In this document: positions 27,164 through 35,338 of the stretch, in pieces
How the letters are laid out: each line of letters opens with the position of its first letter
How positions within the stretch are numbered: the stretch's first letter is position 1
Origin: Hydrogenovibrio thermophilus
Lineage (GTDB): Bacteria; Pseudomonadota; Gammaproteobacteria; Thiomicrospirales; Thiomicrospiraceae
Length of the DNA stretch: 64,000 nucleotides
Direction of reading: 5' to 3'
NCBI RefSeq assembly: GCF_004028275.1
Contig: NZ_CP035033.1
Span: 1,426,001-1,490,000 of the forward strand
Translations under genes and position numbers: made by a program
The notes under the pieces: model-generated
What the model was told of the DNA's origin: nothing
Seen by the model: the letters and a program-made list of their open reading frames with translations, nothing else
Databases searched by the model: none

Positions 27164-27996
27164 AGGGGTCAGACTCGATTGCTTTTTGATCTCTAAGCGT
27201 TACAATACACCGCACCACTTTAAAAGAGGGGCATTTATGGCTCGCCTTCCCCGATTTTCCATTCCGGGTCAACCACAGCATGTGATTGTTCGTGGCAATA
27301 ACCGTGAACCGATTTTTTATTCGGATGCAGATTACCTTTTCTATCTTGAAAAGCTTCAACAAGCTTGTGAGAAGCATAATTGCGATTTGCATGCTTATGT
27401 TCTGATGACGAACCATGTTCACCTTATGATTACACCAAATACGGATAATGGCATATCAAAAGCAATGCAAATGATTGGGCGTTATTATGTTCAGTATTTC
27501 AATCACTCTTACAAACGCACAGGAACTTTGTGGGAAGGACGCTATAAGGCGACTTTGATTGATAGTGAGGCTTATGCGTTGAGCTGTTATCGCTATATTG
27601 AACTTAATCCTGTCCGAGCCGATATGGTGAGCCATCCCGCTGAATATCCTTGGTCGAGTTATCGTTGCAATGCACTTGGTAAAGCGTGTGACTTTATTAA
27701 GCCACATCTTCTCTATCAGCAACTTGGCCGCAATAATGTGGATAGAGCGAAAGCATATCAAGCTTTGTTTGAAGACCGAATTCCAGATAAAACATTAGAT
27801 GAAATTCGGGAGGCGACGAATAAGGCTTGGGTTCTGGGAAGTGATTATTTTAAGGAAAAGATACAGGCGCAATTAAAGCGACCGGTTGCTCCAAGAAAAA
27901 GAGGCGGCGATCATAGCTCTGCTGATTTTAAAAAGAAAAGCAATCGAGTCTGACCCCATTTTGGGACAGCAGTGAGTCTGACCCCATTTTGGTAAC
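27156..27996 (+). mobile_element. REP-associated tyrosine transposase element
   Basis: The element is bounded by inverted sequences: left GTAACCAAAGGGGTCAGACT (27156 on) and right a duplicated block ending AGTCTGACCCCATTTTGGTA (27975-27994). The inverted identity extends inward to AGCAATCGAGTCTGACCCC (27939-27957). The block GGGGTCAGACTC occurs once at the left and twice at the right. Confidence 0.7.
27237..27953 (+). CDS. REP-associated tyrosine transposase (Y1/HUH, IS200-like)
   Basis: 238 aa from ATG 27237 (MARLPRFSIPGQPQHVIVRG), preceded by GAGGGG. The HUH motif is in LMTNHVHLMITP and the catalytic Tyr in MIGRYYVQYFNHSY; LWEGRYKATLIDSEAY and YIELNPVRADMV are further family blocks. These enzymes process single-stranded DNA at palindromic REP-like sequences. 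The stop codon is part of the right terminal repeat. Confidence 0.93.
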   Translation: MARLPRFSIPGQPQHVIVRGNNREPIFYSDADYLFYLEKLQQACEKHNCDLHAYVLMTNHVHLMITPNTDNGISKAMQMIGRYYVQYFNHSYKRTGTLWEGRYKATLIDSEAYALSCYRYIELNPVRADMVSHPAEYPWSSYRCNALGKACDFIKPHLLYQQLGRNNVDRAKAYQALFEDRIPDKTLDEIREATNKAWVLGSDYFKEKIQAQLKRPVAPRKRGGDHSSADFKKKSNRV

Positions 27997-28013
27997 CCCC
28001 ATTGATAAACGTT

Positions 28014-28039
28014 AAAAACCGCCAGGCCTGGCGGTTTTT
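28014..28039. terminator. 26-bp perfect palindrome with central CCAGGCCTGG
   Basis: AAAAACCG-CCAGGCCTGG-type perfect palindrome flanked by A5 and T5, so it can act on both strands. On the minus strand it terminates the DUF445 transcript (stop at 28060); it also marks the right edge of the accessory island. Confidence 0.85.
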
Positions 28040-28059
28040 AGGAAAGCGTTCGATGAGGA

Positions 28060-28764
28060 TTAGAGTTGCAGCAAGGCATTGGAAGCCAACCCGATCAGGC
28101 CACCGAATACACCACCCCAAACAACCAGCCAACCTAAGTGCTCTTCAATCATCTGTTGCACCATGGTTTTGACCATTTTCGGTGTGAGTTCGGCCAAACG
28201 GGCTTCGATAATGGCTTCCACTTTATGCCGAATTTCCGCCATCACATCCGGTTGATCGATTTCATTTTGCAGCAATTCCACGAACTGCTCTTTTTCGGTC
28301 ATTTCAATCAACGCGCTTTTCATATTGGTGACAAAGGGTTCTTTCAGCGGATTCAACGCCTCCTTGCCACCAAACATGCCGAGCATGCTGCCGAAACTGG
28401 ACGCCATAATCACATCCGCCAAACGGTCGAAGGCCGGGGTTAAATCGACTTTTTCAATCACCGGAGCTAGATGCAAACTTGGCTGGGCGCTTTGGTTAAC
28501 AAAACGGTCGATGTTTTCCTGTGAGAAAAACTGCTGCATCATCAAGTCCCGAATGGCTGTCTTGAAGGCTTCAAAACGTGCTGGAATGACCCCGGAACCC
28601 ACCAGGCCTGGCACTTTTTCAAATAACATATAAATGGCCAACCAGTTGGTCAATGCGCCCGACAAAGCAAACAAACCGACCATTAACAGCCAATTGTTCG
28701 GCAAGAGCAACCCGGCCATTAACAATAACAAACTAATGAGGTTGGTAATAAAACTCTTATTCAT
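28060..28764 (-). CDS. DUF445 family membrane protein
   Basis: 234 aa. Two N-terminal membrane helices (residues 7-45) with the conserved segment GALTNWLAIYMLFEKVPGL, a long helical soluble part, and a C-terminal membrane helix (WLVVWGGVFGGLIGLASNAL). This is the DUF445/YheB-like arrangement. Function unknown. Last gene of the run trpH-yciO-M50-rluB-DUF445. CCAGGCCTGG at 28602 encodes Pro-Gly-Leu. Confidence 0.85.
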   Translation of the reverse strand: MNKSFITNLISLLLLMAGLLLPNNWLLMVGLFALSGALTNWLAIYMLFEKVPGLVGSGVIPARFEAFKTAIRDLMMQQFFSQENIDRFVNQSAQPSLHLAPVIEKVDLTPAFDRLADVIMASSFGSMLGMFGGKEALNPLKEPFVTNMKSALIEMTEKEQFVELLQNEIDQPDVMAEIRHKVEAIIEARLAELTPKMVKTMVQQMIEEHLGWLVVWGGVFGGLIGLASNALLQL

Positions 28765-28805
28765 TTTGAAACAAGATTCCTATCAAATGCATTTAAATCT
28801 TTGAA

Positions 28806-29681
28806 TTACTTGCGTTTACCTTTGTATGGGCTTTTACCGCCCGATACCGACTTATTGGCATTTGTGGGGCGAGTGCGGATATCCGGCCGGGCCTCTTCCG
28901 GCAAACCAACCGATTTCAACAGTTGATTGATTTGCTTCCAGGTTAACGCTTCCGTTTTGCCTCGGCGCAAAGTACGGGGTAAATCGAAAATGCCGTAGCG
29001 AGTGCGCACCAAGCGGCTGACTTGCACGCCTTGCGCTTCCCAAATACGGCGTACTTCGCGGTTACGACCTTCCTTGATGATGACTCGATACCACTGGTTG
29101 ATGGAATCGTCTTCTTGTTGCGGAATTTTGTCAACGCGTTCAAATTTGGCCCAGCCGTCTTCCAGCTTGACGCCTTTTTTAAGCTGCTTGATGATGTCAT
29201 CCGACACCTCGCCAAACACGCGCACCGAATATTCCCGCTCCATTTCATAGGACGGATGCATCATGCGGTTGGCCAGTTCGCCATTATTGGTCAAAACCAA
29301 CAAGCCGGAGGTATTGATATCCAGGCGACCGACACTGACCCAGCGACTGTTGATAATACGCGGCAAATGCTCGAAGATGGTCTCTCGGCCTTTTTCGTCT
29401 TTTCGGCTACACACCTGCCCTTCCGGTTTATTGTATAAAATGACCTGAGTCGGTTGGGTGGCGAGACGCGTTTCGCGGACTTGCTGATCGCGGACTTTAA
29501 TCGTATCCGTGGTAAACGCACGGTCGCCGAGTGTGGCGACTTTACCGTTGACCTTCACCAGACCTTCGGCAATCAGTTTTTCCACTTCGCGCCGCGACCC
29601 GAAGCCGCCGCGCGCCAAAATTTTCTGAAGCTTTTCACCCTGCGGCTTGGCAACGTTTGTTGTGTGTTTTGTATTCGTCAT
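28806..29681 (-). CDS. rluB: 23S rRNA pseudouridine(2605) synthase RluB
   Basis: 291 aa. N-terminal S4 RNA-binding domain (LQKILARGGFGSRREVEKLI), then the RsuA/RluB catalytic domain with SVGRLDINTSGLLVLTNNGE (catalytic Asp), REYSVRVFG and EGRNREVRRIWEAQG. It modifies U2605 of 23S rRNA. A Lys-rich C-terminal tail is usual for RluB. The gene begins 1 nt after the M50 protease gene stop, so they are cotranscribed. Confidence 0.93.
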   Translation of the reverse strand: MTNTKHTTNVAKPQGEKLQKILARGGFGSRREVEKLIAEGLVKVNGKVATLGDRAFTTDTIKVRDQQVRETRLATQPTQVILYNKPEGQVCSRKDEKGRETIFEHLPRIINSRWVSVGRLDINTSGLLVLTNNGELANRMMHPSYEMEREYSVRVFGEVSDDIIKQLKKGVKLEDGWAKFERVDKIPQQEDDSINQWYRVIIKEGRNREVRRIWEAQGVQVSRLVRTRYGIFDLPRTLRRGKTEALTWKQINQLLKSVGLPEEARPDIRTRPTNANKSVSGGKSPYKGKRK

Positions 29682-29682
29682 A

Positions 29683-30348
29683 TCAGTGTAATCCCACCAG
29701 TTGCAGCAAATAGCCCTGAAGCGCTTGATAAGGCCCGGAAATAATCGGCCCCAATACGCCTAAAAACATCATGCCTAATAGAATAAATAGGCCATAAGGT
29801 TCCAGGCGGTTGTAAGTGTAAGATAAGCCGGATGGCAAAAACGCCGATACAACGCGGCTGCCGTCCAACGGTGGGATCGGAATCATGTTCAGCACGAGCA
29901 ACACCAGGTTAATGGCGATGCCCGCCATACCGGAATAGGCCAGAAACTGACCGATATTGTCCGGAGAGGTGCCGCCGGCCGACAGGTCGTAACCGATTTT
30001 GGCGACAATCGCCCAACCGATGGCCATCAGCAAATTCGATAATGGCCCGGCCACCGCGACCCAAGCCATGTCTCTGGCCGGATTTTTAAAGTTACGGGCA
30101 TTCACCGGAACGGCTTTGGCCCAGCCAAATACAAACCCGCCCAGCACCAATAACGCAATCGGAACAATGACGGTACCGACCAAGTCGATATGCTTTAATG
30201 GGTTTAAGGTAACGCGACCGAGCATTTCCGCGGTTTTATCGCCCAGTTTGGACGCCACCCAGCCGTGTGCCGCCTCATGCAAGGTAATGGCCAGCAACAC
30301 CGGAATGGTCCAAATGGCGATTTTCTGCATTATCGAAAGTTCAATCAT
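29683..30348 (-). CDS. Site-2 protease family (M50) membrane protein
   Basis: 221 aa with about six membrane helices. Zinc motif HEAAH in ITLHEAAHGWVASKLGD and the second site NMIPIPPLDGSRV are both intact; GRVTLNPLKHIDLVGT is a further family block. Short S2P homologues of this type, without PDZ domain, have no known substrate. Tight spacing to rluB downstream and yciO upstream (30 nt) suggests one operon, an arrangement common in gammaproteobacteria. Confidence 0.92.
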   Translation of the reverse strand: MIELSIMQKIAIWTIPVLLAITLHEAAHGWVASKLGDKTAEMLGRVTLNPLKHIDLVGTVIVPIALLVLGGFVFGWAKAVPVNARNFKNPARDMAWVAVAGPLSNLLMAIGWAIVAKIGYDLSAGGTSPDNIGQFLAYSGMAGIAINLVLLVLNMIPIPPLDGSRVVSAFLPSGLSYTYNRLEPYGLFILLGMMFLGVLGPIISGPYQALQGYLLQLVGLH

Positions 30349-30378
30349 GATTTCCTCTCATCAGCCGAATGCGTTCGA

Positions 30379-31002
30379 CTATTCGTTAAACTCGCCCTGC
30401 CCCTGGCGAATCAAGACCGGCACGTCTTCGGTAAAGTCGATAACGGTGGTGGGTTCATAACCGCAAAAACCACCATCCACAACCGCATCCAAAGCATGGC
30501 CGATGGTTTCCTGAATGGTCCAACCATCCGTCATCGGCAATTCTTCGCCCGGTAAAATTAACGATACCGAAATCAACGGCTTGTCAAAATAAGACAGCAG
30601 CGCATTCGTAACGGTATTGGGGGTGACGCGTAAGCCGATATATTTACGCTTCGGCGTTTGCAAACGGCGCGGAACTTCACGGCTGGCCGGTAGAATAAAC
30701 GTATAAGGGCCCGGTAAATGCGATTTCAAATAACGAAATTGTACATTTCCAACTTTTGCGTAGGCCGACAAGTGGCTTAAATCGGGGCAGACCAGTGTGA
30801 AGTAATGCTTGTCGTCCAACCGGCGAATGGCACGAATGCGGTCGGCGCCCTCTTTATTATCCAGCAGACAGCCCAAGGCGTAACCCGATTCCGTCGGGTA
30901 GGCAATAACCCCGCCCGCGTTCAAAATATCCACCGCCTGCTTTAAAATTCGTTCTTGAGGATTGTCGGGGTGTACCGACAGATACTGGCACTCTCTTCGC
31001 AC
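30379..31002 (-). CDS. yciO: YciO/Sua5-like threonylcarbamoyl-AMP synthase family protein
   Basis: 207 aa with a single YrdC-type domain (GGVIAYPTESGYALGCLLDN, LPGPYTFILPAS, YIGLRVTPN). Genuine TsaC/Sua5 make threonylcarbamoyl-AMP for the t6A modification of tRNA; the YciO branch is close but its role is less certain. Position next to trpH and rluB matches yciO of enterobacteria. Confidence 0.88.
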   Translation of the reverse strand: MRRECQYLSVHPDNPQERILKQAVDILNAGGVIAYPTESGYALGCLLDNKEGADRIRAIRRLDDKHYFTLVCPDLSHLSAYAKVGNVQFRYLKSHLPGPYTFILPASREVPRRLQTPKRKYIGLRVTPNTVTNALLSYFDKPLISVSLILPGEELPMTDGWTIQETIGHALDAVVDGGFCGYEPTTVIDFTEDVPVLIRQGQGEFNE

Positions 31003-31150
31003 AATGATTTCCGTTTGATTGGTTCGCTGGCCATCGCTTAAGATGAAGGCCGGGATTTACAACGCGAAAATTATACTGCAAAACCCTTAAAAAAGCGCTA
31101 GGAATCCAATGATTACATTCGTTTAATTCAATGGTCCGAGTGTTAGCTCT

Positions 31151-32023
31151 CTAGGAAGACTGAGCGCCTTTCTCGATTGCCGTGCCGGAAAAGCATTCTT
31201 CAAACAATTGCCAAACCGGTTGGCAAGCCTTCGGCATGGGCGCAAGCCATCCCAAATCCCGCCAGCTCTGCTCCGGACGGTGAAAATCGGATCCCAACGA
31301 CGCGTAAAGCTCATAGCGTTCGGCCCGTTGCGCCATGCCAATTTGTTCGGCACAAGGACGAGGTTGATTCACCACTTCAAGCGCCTGACCACCGGCCGCT
31401 TTAAAGTCTTCAATCATTTTGTTGAGTTTATTGGAGCTGATTTTATAGATATGCGGGTGCGCAATAACCGCTATGCCGCGGGCATCGAGAATCCAATCCA
31501 CAACTTCCGTCAACTCCGGCCACTCGACCGGCGCATACATCGGCTTGCCCTTTTTCAAAAATTTATCAAAGGCTTGTTGATGGTTCTTGATATGTCCTTC
31601 TTCAATCAGCGCTTGGGCGAAGTGGTTACGGCCGATCATGCCTTCGCCCACCGCCGGCAGGATTTTTTCCAGCAAGCCATGAAAGCGACGACTTTGAAAC
31701 TTGGCGTCAATTTCAAATGCACGTGTCCAGCGTTTGATACGGTTCGCTTTCAACCCGGCTTGCAGGCGCTCGTTATCGACATCAATATTCAGCCCGACCA
31801 CATGAATGGTATGGCCCTGCCATTGACAGGAAATCTCCGACGCCGGAATCAAATCCAAACCGTTTTCTTGGGCATAATCTTGGATTTGTTCGTAACCGGC
31901 GGTGGTATCGTGGTCGGTAATCGCCAAGGCGGAAAGCTCCTTTTCCAGGGCTCGGTCAATCAATTCTTTGGGGGACAAAGAACCGTCCGATGCGGAGGTG
32001 TGGCAGTGAAAATCGGCTTTCAT
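31151..32023 (-). CDS. PHP-domain 5'-3' exoribonuclease / 3',5'-nucleotide phosphatase (TrpH/YciV, RNase AM)
   Basis: 290 aa. The PHP metal site is spread over DFHCHTSASDGSLSP, AITDHDTTAGYE, PASEISCQWQG, VIAHPHIYKI and LGSDFHRPEQ, all intact. E. coli relative YciV (Rnm) trims 5S rRNA and degrades short RNAs 5'-3'. It is the first gene of the minus-strand run ahead of yciO. ATG at 32023; AGGA is just upstream. Confidence 0.9.
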   Translation of the reverse strand: MKADFHCHTSASDGSLSPKELIDRALEKELSALAITDHDTTAGYEQIQDYAQENGLDLIPASEISCQWQGHTIHVVGLNIDVDNERLQAGLKANRIKRWTRAFEIDAKFQSRRFHGLLEKILPAVGEGMIGRNHFAQALIEEGHIKNHQQAFDKFLKKGKPMYAPVEWPELTEVVDWILDARGIAVIAHPHIYKISSNKLNKMIEDFKAAGGQALEVVNQPRPCAEQIGMAQRAERYELYASLGSDFHRPEQSWRDLGWLAPMPKACQPVWQLFEECFSGTAIEKGAQSS

Positions 32024-32083
32024 GATATTTCCTAATTGCGTTGGTTCGAAGATGTCGAGATGGCATCAATCCTGACGAAAACG

Positions 32084-32110
32084 GTAAAAAAACCGCTTGC
32101 GGGTTTCTTT
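32084..32110. other. Hairpin in the divergent trpH-yciB intergenic region
   Basis: The 222-nt region 32024-32245 between divergent genes holds one clear hairpin (AAACC-GCTTGC-GGGTTT type) with A7 on one side. On the minus strand it would read as a terminator-like structure in front of trpH, possibly an attenuator; nothing else is evident. Confidence 0.4.
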
Positions 32111-32245
32111 ACAGCGGAATCCCATATAAAATTGCGGTTCCAGAGTCATTCAGCGAAAACCATTGGTGTTCCCATAAATGGTTTTATTTAACGGTAAAAA
32201 GAAACGGCTCTTTTTATTCTACCAAACACAGCCAAAAGTATTGCA

Positions 32246-32899
32246 ATGAAACTATTATTCGATTTATTCCCCGTCATTCTCTTTTTCATCGCCTTCAAAC
32301 TCTACGGCATCTACGTCGCCACTGCCGTCGCCATCGTCGCCTCCATCCTGCAAGTGGCTTATGTCTACGCCAAAAACAAGCGCGTCGAAAAAATGCACAT
32401 CATTACTTTAGCGCTAATTATCATTCTTGGGGGCGCCACGCTGATTTTCCAAGACGAAGCCTTCATTAAATGGAAACCGACGGTCGTTAACTGGGGCTTC
32501 GCCCTGATTTTCCTGGGCAGCCACTTCATCGGCCAGAAGCCGATTATCCGCCGCATGATGGATCAGGCCATCAGCTTGCCGGATCGTGTCTGGCTGAACT
32601 TAAGCTATATGTGGATTGTGTTTTTCATTTTCTCCGGCATCGCCAACATTTACGTGGCCTACCAATACGACACCGACACTTGGGTGAACTTCAAACTTTT
32701 CGGTTTGATGGGCTTGACGCTGGTGTTCATCATCGTACAGGGCATTTACATCAGTCGCTACATCAAAGAAACCGGTAAACAGTTCGATGAAACCGAACAA
32801 CGTGTGATGGATGCGTCCATCGAAACCCTGGCCGATGCGGAACTGGATTCGGTTTCACCGGCCAAGTCGCGCAACAAGCCGTCCGACGACAGCCAATAA
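32246..32899 (+). CDS. yciB: Inner membrane-spanning protein YciB (intracellular septation protein A family)
   Basis: 217 aa, five or six membrane helices. Starts MKLLFDLFPVILFFIAFKLY, and contains KWKPTVVNWGFALIFLGSHF and NLSYMWIVFFIFSGIANIYV, the hallmarks of YciB/IspA. The family affects cell-envelope synthesis and septation. The C-terminal extension of about 35 residues (after ETGKQFDETEQ) is charged. Followed by yciI 30 nt downstream, as in other gammaproteobacteria. Confidence 0.94.
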   Translation: MKLLFDLFPVILFFIAFKLYGIYVATAVAIVASILQVAYVYAKNKRVEKMHIITLALIIILGGATLIFQDEAFIKWKPTVVNWGFALIFLGSHFIGQKPIIRRMMDQAISLPDRVWLNLSYMWIVFFIFSGIANIYVAYQYDTDTWVNFKLFGLMGLTLVFIIVQGIYISRYIKETGKQFDETEQRVMDASIETLADAELDSVSPAKSRNKPSDDSQ

Positions 32900-32929
32900 C
32901 TTATTCGTTTTATCCGCCCGGAGGATTCC

Positions 32930-33229
32930 ATGCTTTATTCCATCTTTGCCTATGATGTTGAAAACAGTTTGCCCTTGCGCGCCGAGGCCCGTCCGGGTCA
33001 CATCGCGCGTTTGAAAGAAATGGCGGAACAAGGCCGCCTGATTCTGGCGGGCCCGAACCCGGCCGTCGATTCCGAAGAACCCGGCGACGCCGGTTTCAGC
33101 GGCAGCTTGATTGTGGCTCAGTTCGATTCACTGGAAGACGCCCAGGCCTGGGCGAATGCCGACCCTTATCTGGCCGCCGGTGTCTATGAAAAAGTCGAAG
33201 TCAAACCGTTCAAAAAGGTACTTCCATAA
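32930..33229 (+). CDS. yciI: YciI family protein
   Basis: 99 aa alpha-beta dimeric-barrel protein. [33 protein letters not shown] (with the family His-Asp/His pair region) and [19 protein letters not shown] match YciI. No reaction is firmly known. GGAGG lies 8 nt before the ATG. CCAGGCCTGG at 33142 encodes Gln-Ala-Trp within the conserved A-(Q)AW segment. Confidence 0.92.
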   Translation: MLYSIFAYDVENSLPLRAEARPGHIARLKEMAEQGRLILAGPNPAVDSEEPGDAGFSGSLIVAQFDSLEDAQAWANADPYLAAGVYEKVEVKPFKKVLP

Positions 33230-33284
33230 GTCGCCGTTTCACGTTAATATTGGACGTATCCGAAACTGACAGCGAGATGCAATC

Positions 33285-33749
33285 ATGTCGAATGTGGCCT
33301 ATCTGATTCCAAAACGTAATCAAAAACTGCAACTGGCGGAAGCCGACTCGGTCGAACTCGTCGACATCGATTTCGTACAAGTGCCGTTACTCGGTTGGAC
33401 CTCAGCCGGTGAGCCCATTCAAATGGAAATGGACTACGACACCGTGGCCGTGCCGCAATCCATGGTGCGCAAGGAAACCTTTGCCCTACGCGTCAAAGGG
33501 AGTTCCATGATTGAGGAGAACATCGAAGACGGCGACATCGTCATCATCGAGCGCCGCTCCACGGCTGAAAACGGTGAATCCGTGGTGGTTCGCATCAATA
33601 ACGAAGAAGTTACCATGAAAAAGTTCTACATCGAGAAAAACGGCATTCGCTTGCAACCGGCCAACTCGGAAATGGAACCGATTTACATCACCAATGAAAA
33701 CATCGAAATTCTGGGCATTGTCACCGGTATTCTACGGCAGCCCGGATAA
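33285..33749 (+). CDS. LexA/UmuD-type S24 peptidase lacking the DNA-binding domain
   Basis: 154 aa. The C-terminal S24 fold has the nucleophile Ser in VKGSSMIEENIEDGDIV and the general-base Lys in EEVTMKKFY. Ala-Gly of GWTSAGEPIQ matches the LexA self-cleavage site. Only about 40 residues precede that site, with no helix-turn-helix, whereas LexA has a full winged helix there. It could be a UmuD-like protein (no umuC beside it), or a LexA derivative that has lost its DNA-binding domain. No neighbour is an SOS gene. Confidence 0.82.
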   Translation: MSNVAYLIPKRNQKLQLAEADSVELVDIDFVQVPLLGWTSAGEPIQMEMDYDTVAVPQSMVRKETFALRVKGSSMIEENIEDGDIVIIERRSTAENGESVVVRINNEEVTMKKFYIEKNGIRLQPANSEMEPIYITNENIEILGIVTGILRQPG

Positions 33750-33769
33750 CGCAGATAACGGCAAACGGA

Positions 33770-34279
33770 ATGCACCCTAAAGACCCGAAACTCACGTTGC
33801 TTGTCACCGGCGGGACGCTGGATAAAGACTACCAAACCACCACCGGTGCTTTGGTCTTTTCCGAAACCCATTTGCCAGCCATGCTGCGCCAGGCCAACAC
33901 CACTCTGGCGGTTGAGACTCGGGTATTGATGCTGAAAGACAGCCTGGAAATGACCGATTTGGATCGGGACGAAATCGCCCAGGCCTGCCAGGACGCCGAC
34001 ACCGAATCCATCGTCATTACCCATGGTACCGACACCATGGTCGACACCGCCTTGGCGCTATCCGAAAACGCCAACCTGTGTAATAAAACCATTGTGCTCA
34101 CCGGCGCGATGCGACCTTTCCGACTGGGCGAATCCGACGCCTGTTTTAACCTCGGCGCCGCCCTCACGGCCGCCCAACTGGCTCAGAACGGTGTTTACAT
34201 CGCCATGAACGGCGAACTGTTCGAAGCCTGTCGAGTGATGAAAAACCGACAAAAGGGTGTTTTCGAATTGACGGTCTAG
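33770..34279 (+). CDS. Single-domain asparaginase-like protein
   Basis: 169 aa, equal to the N-terminal domain only of type I/II L-asparaginases (about 330 aa). Both catalytic Thr motifs are present (LLVTGGTLDK and IVITHGTDTMVDTA), and VLTGAMRPF follows, but the C-terminal domain that completes the active site of the tetramer is absent. The frame is intact to a normal stop and no second half follows, so it is a short family member rather than a recent truncation. Substrate unknown. Confidence 0.85.
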   Translation: MHPKDPKLTLLVTGGTLDKDYQTTTGALVFSETHLPAMLRQANTTLAVETRVLMLKDSLEMTDLDRDEIAQACQDADTESIVITHGTDTMVDTALALSENANLCNKTIVLTGAMRPFRLGESDACFNLGAALTAAQLAQNGVYIAMNGELFEACRVMKNRQKGVFELTV

Positions 34280-34377
34280 TGGATGTAACGCAACACAACA
34301 CCTTGGTTTGAAACACCCGCCCCGAAGCCTTCACTTCCATATTTTTTCGGTTTTTACACTTTGAGGATTTCTTATTT

Positions 34378-35283
34378 ATGAACGTTTTATTGGCTTATCT
34401 GGCCGTGGTCGCCATTTGGGCAACCACGCCACTGGCAATTCAGTGGAGTGGCCAGGTTGACTGGTTTGTTGGGGTCGCCGGGCGGATTCTGATCAGCGCC
34501 ACTTTGATTATTCCGATTTTGATTTGGTGGACCCGGCAGCCTTTTTCGTTGCAATGGCGGGACATCAAAATCTATTTATCCGCCAGCCTGGGCATGTTGG
34601 GCGGTATGACGCCCATGTATTACGCCGCTCAAACCATGCCCTCGGGCTGGATTTCGTTGATTTTCGGGCTGACGCCGATTGTCACCGGCGTGATGGCGTT
34701 TTTGATTTTAAAAAACCTACAGCTGACCTTCAGTAAATACCTCGGCATCGTCGTCAGCTTCAGCGGTTTGGCGGTGATTCTCGGCCCGAATCTGGATTGG
34801 ACGCACGGCCAAAACCTACTGATTGGCATTGGTTTGGCGGTGATTGCCGTCACCTTTCACTCCCTGAGCACGGTTCTGGTCAAAAAGTACAACCATGGCT
34901 TGCCGAACACCCATATTGTGGCCGGGGCCGTCTGGATTACCAGTACGGTGTATCTACTCGCCCACCCGCAATTCTTGACTCAACTGCCAACCTTGCCGCC
35001 GAAAGCCCTGAACGCCATCGTGTATCTGGGCGTATTCGGCTCCTTAGTCGGGTTCATCCTCTATTATTACGTTCTGAAACGGTTGGATGCGATTCGGTTG
35101 GGGTTGATAACTTTGATTACGCCGGTCATGGCGTTATTGCTAGGGCATTTTCTGAATGACGAACCCTTGAACAGCCAAATCTGGCTGGGGGCAGGCCTGG
35201 TAATTTTAGGATTGATTTCGTTTGAGTTCGGACACCGCATCTCCAAAGAAAACTTCCGCTTGCTGACGTCTAGAATGCCTTAA
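34378..35283 (+). CDS. EamA (DMT) family transporter
   Basis: 301 aa with ten predicted membrane helices formed by two EamA repeats; the second conserved block reads YLGVFGSLVGFILYYYVLKR and ITPVMALLLGHFLNDEPLN. Members export amino acids or other small metabolites; no substrate can be assigned. GAGG lies 9 nt upstream of the ATG. Single gene, convergent with darP. Confidence 0.9.
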   Translation: MNVLLAYLAVVAIWATTPLAIQWSGQVDWFVGVAGRILISATLIIPILIWWTRQPFSLQWRDIKIYLSASLGMLGGMTPMYYAAQTMPSGWISLIFGLTPIVTGVMAFLILKNLQLTFSKYLGIVVSFSGLAVILGPNLDWTHGQNLLIGIGLAVIAVTFHSLSTVLVKKYNHGLPNTHIVAGAVWITSTVYLLAHPQFLTQLPTLPPKALNAIVYLGVFGSLVGFILYYYVLKRLDAIRLGLITLITPVMALLLGHFLNDEPLNSQIWLGAGLVILGLISFEFGHRISKENFRLLTSRMP

Positions 35284-35338
35284 CGATTTAACTGCACAAA
35301 ACGGGAAAGGAGCGATCTATTCCATTTATTAAAAGGGA

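Noticed and set aside
18207-28010. CRISPR array, toxin-antitoxin pair or defence island among the cassettes
   Set aside because: No regularly spaced repeats and no recognisable toxin, nuclease or restriction gene; AlbA_2 alone is not enough.
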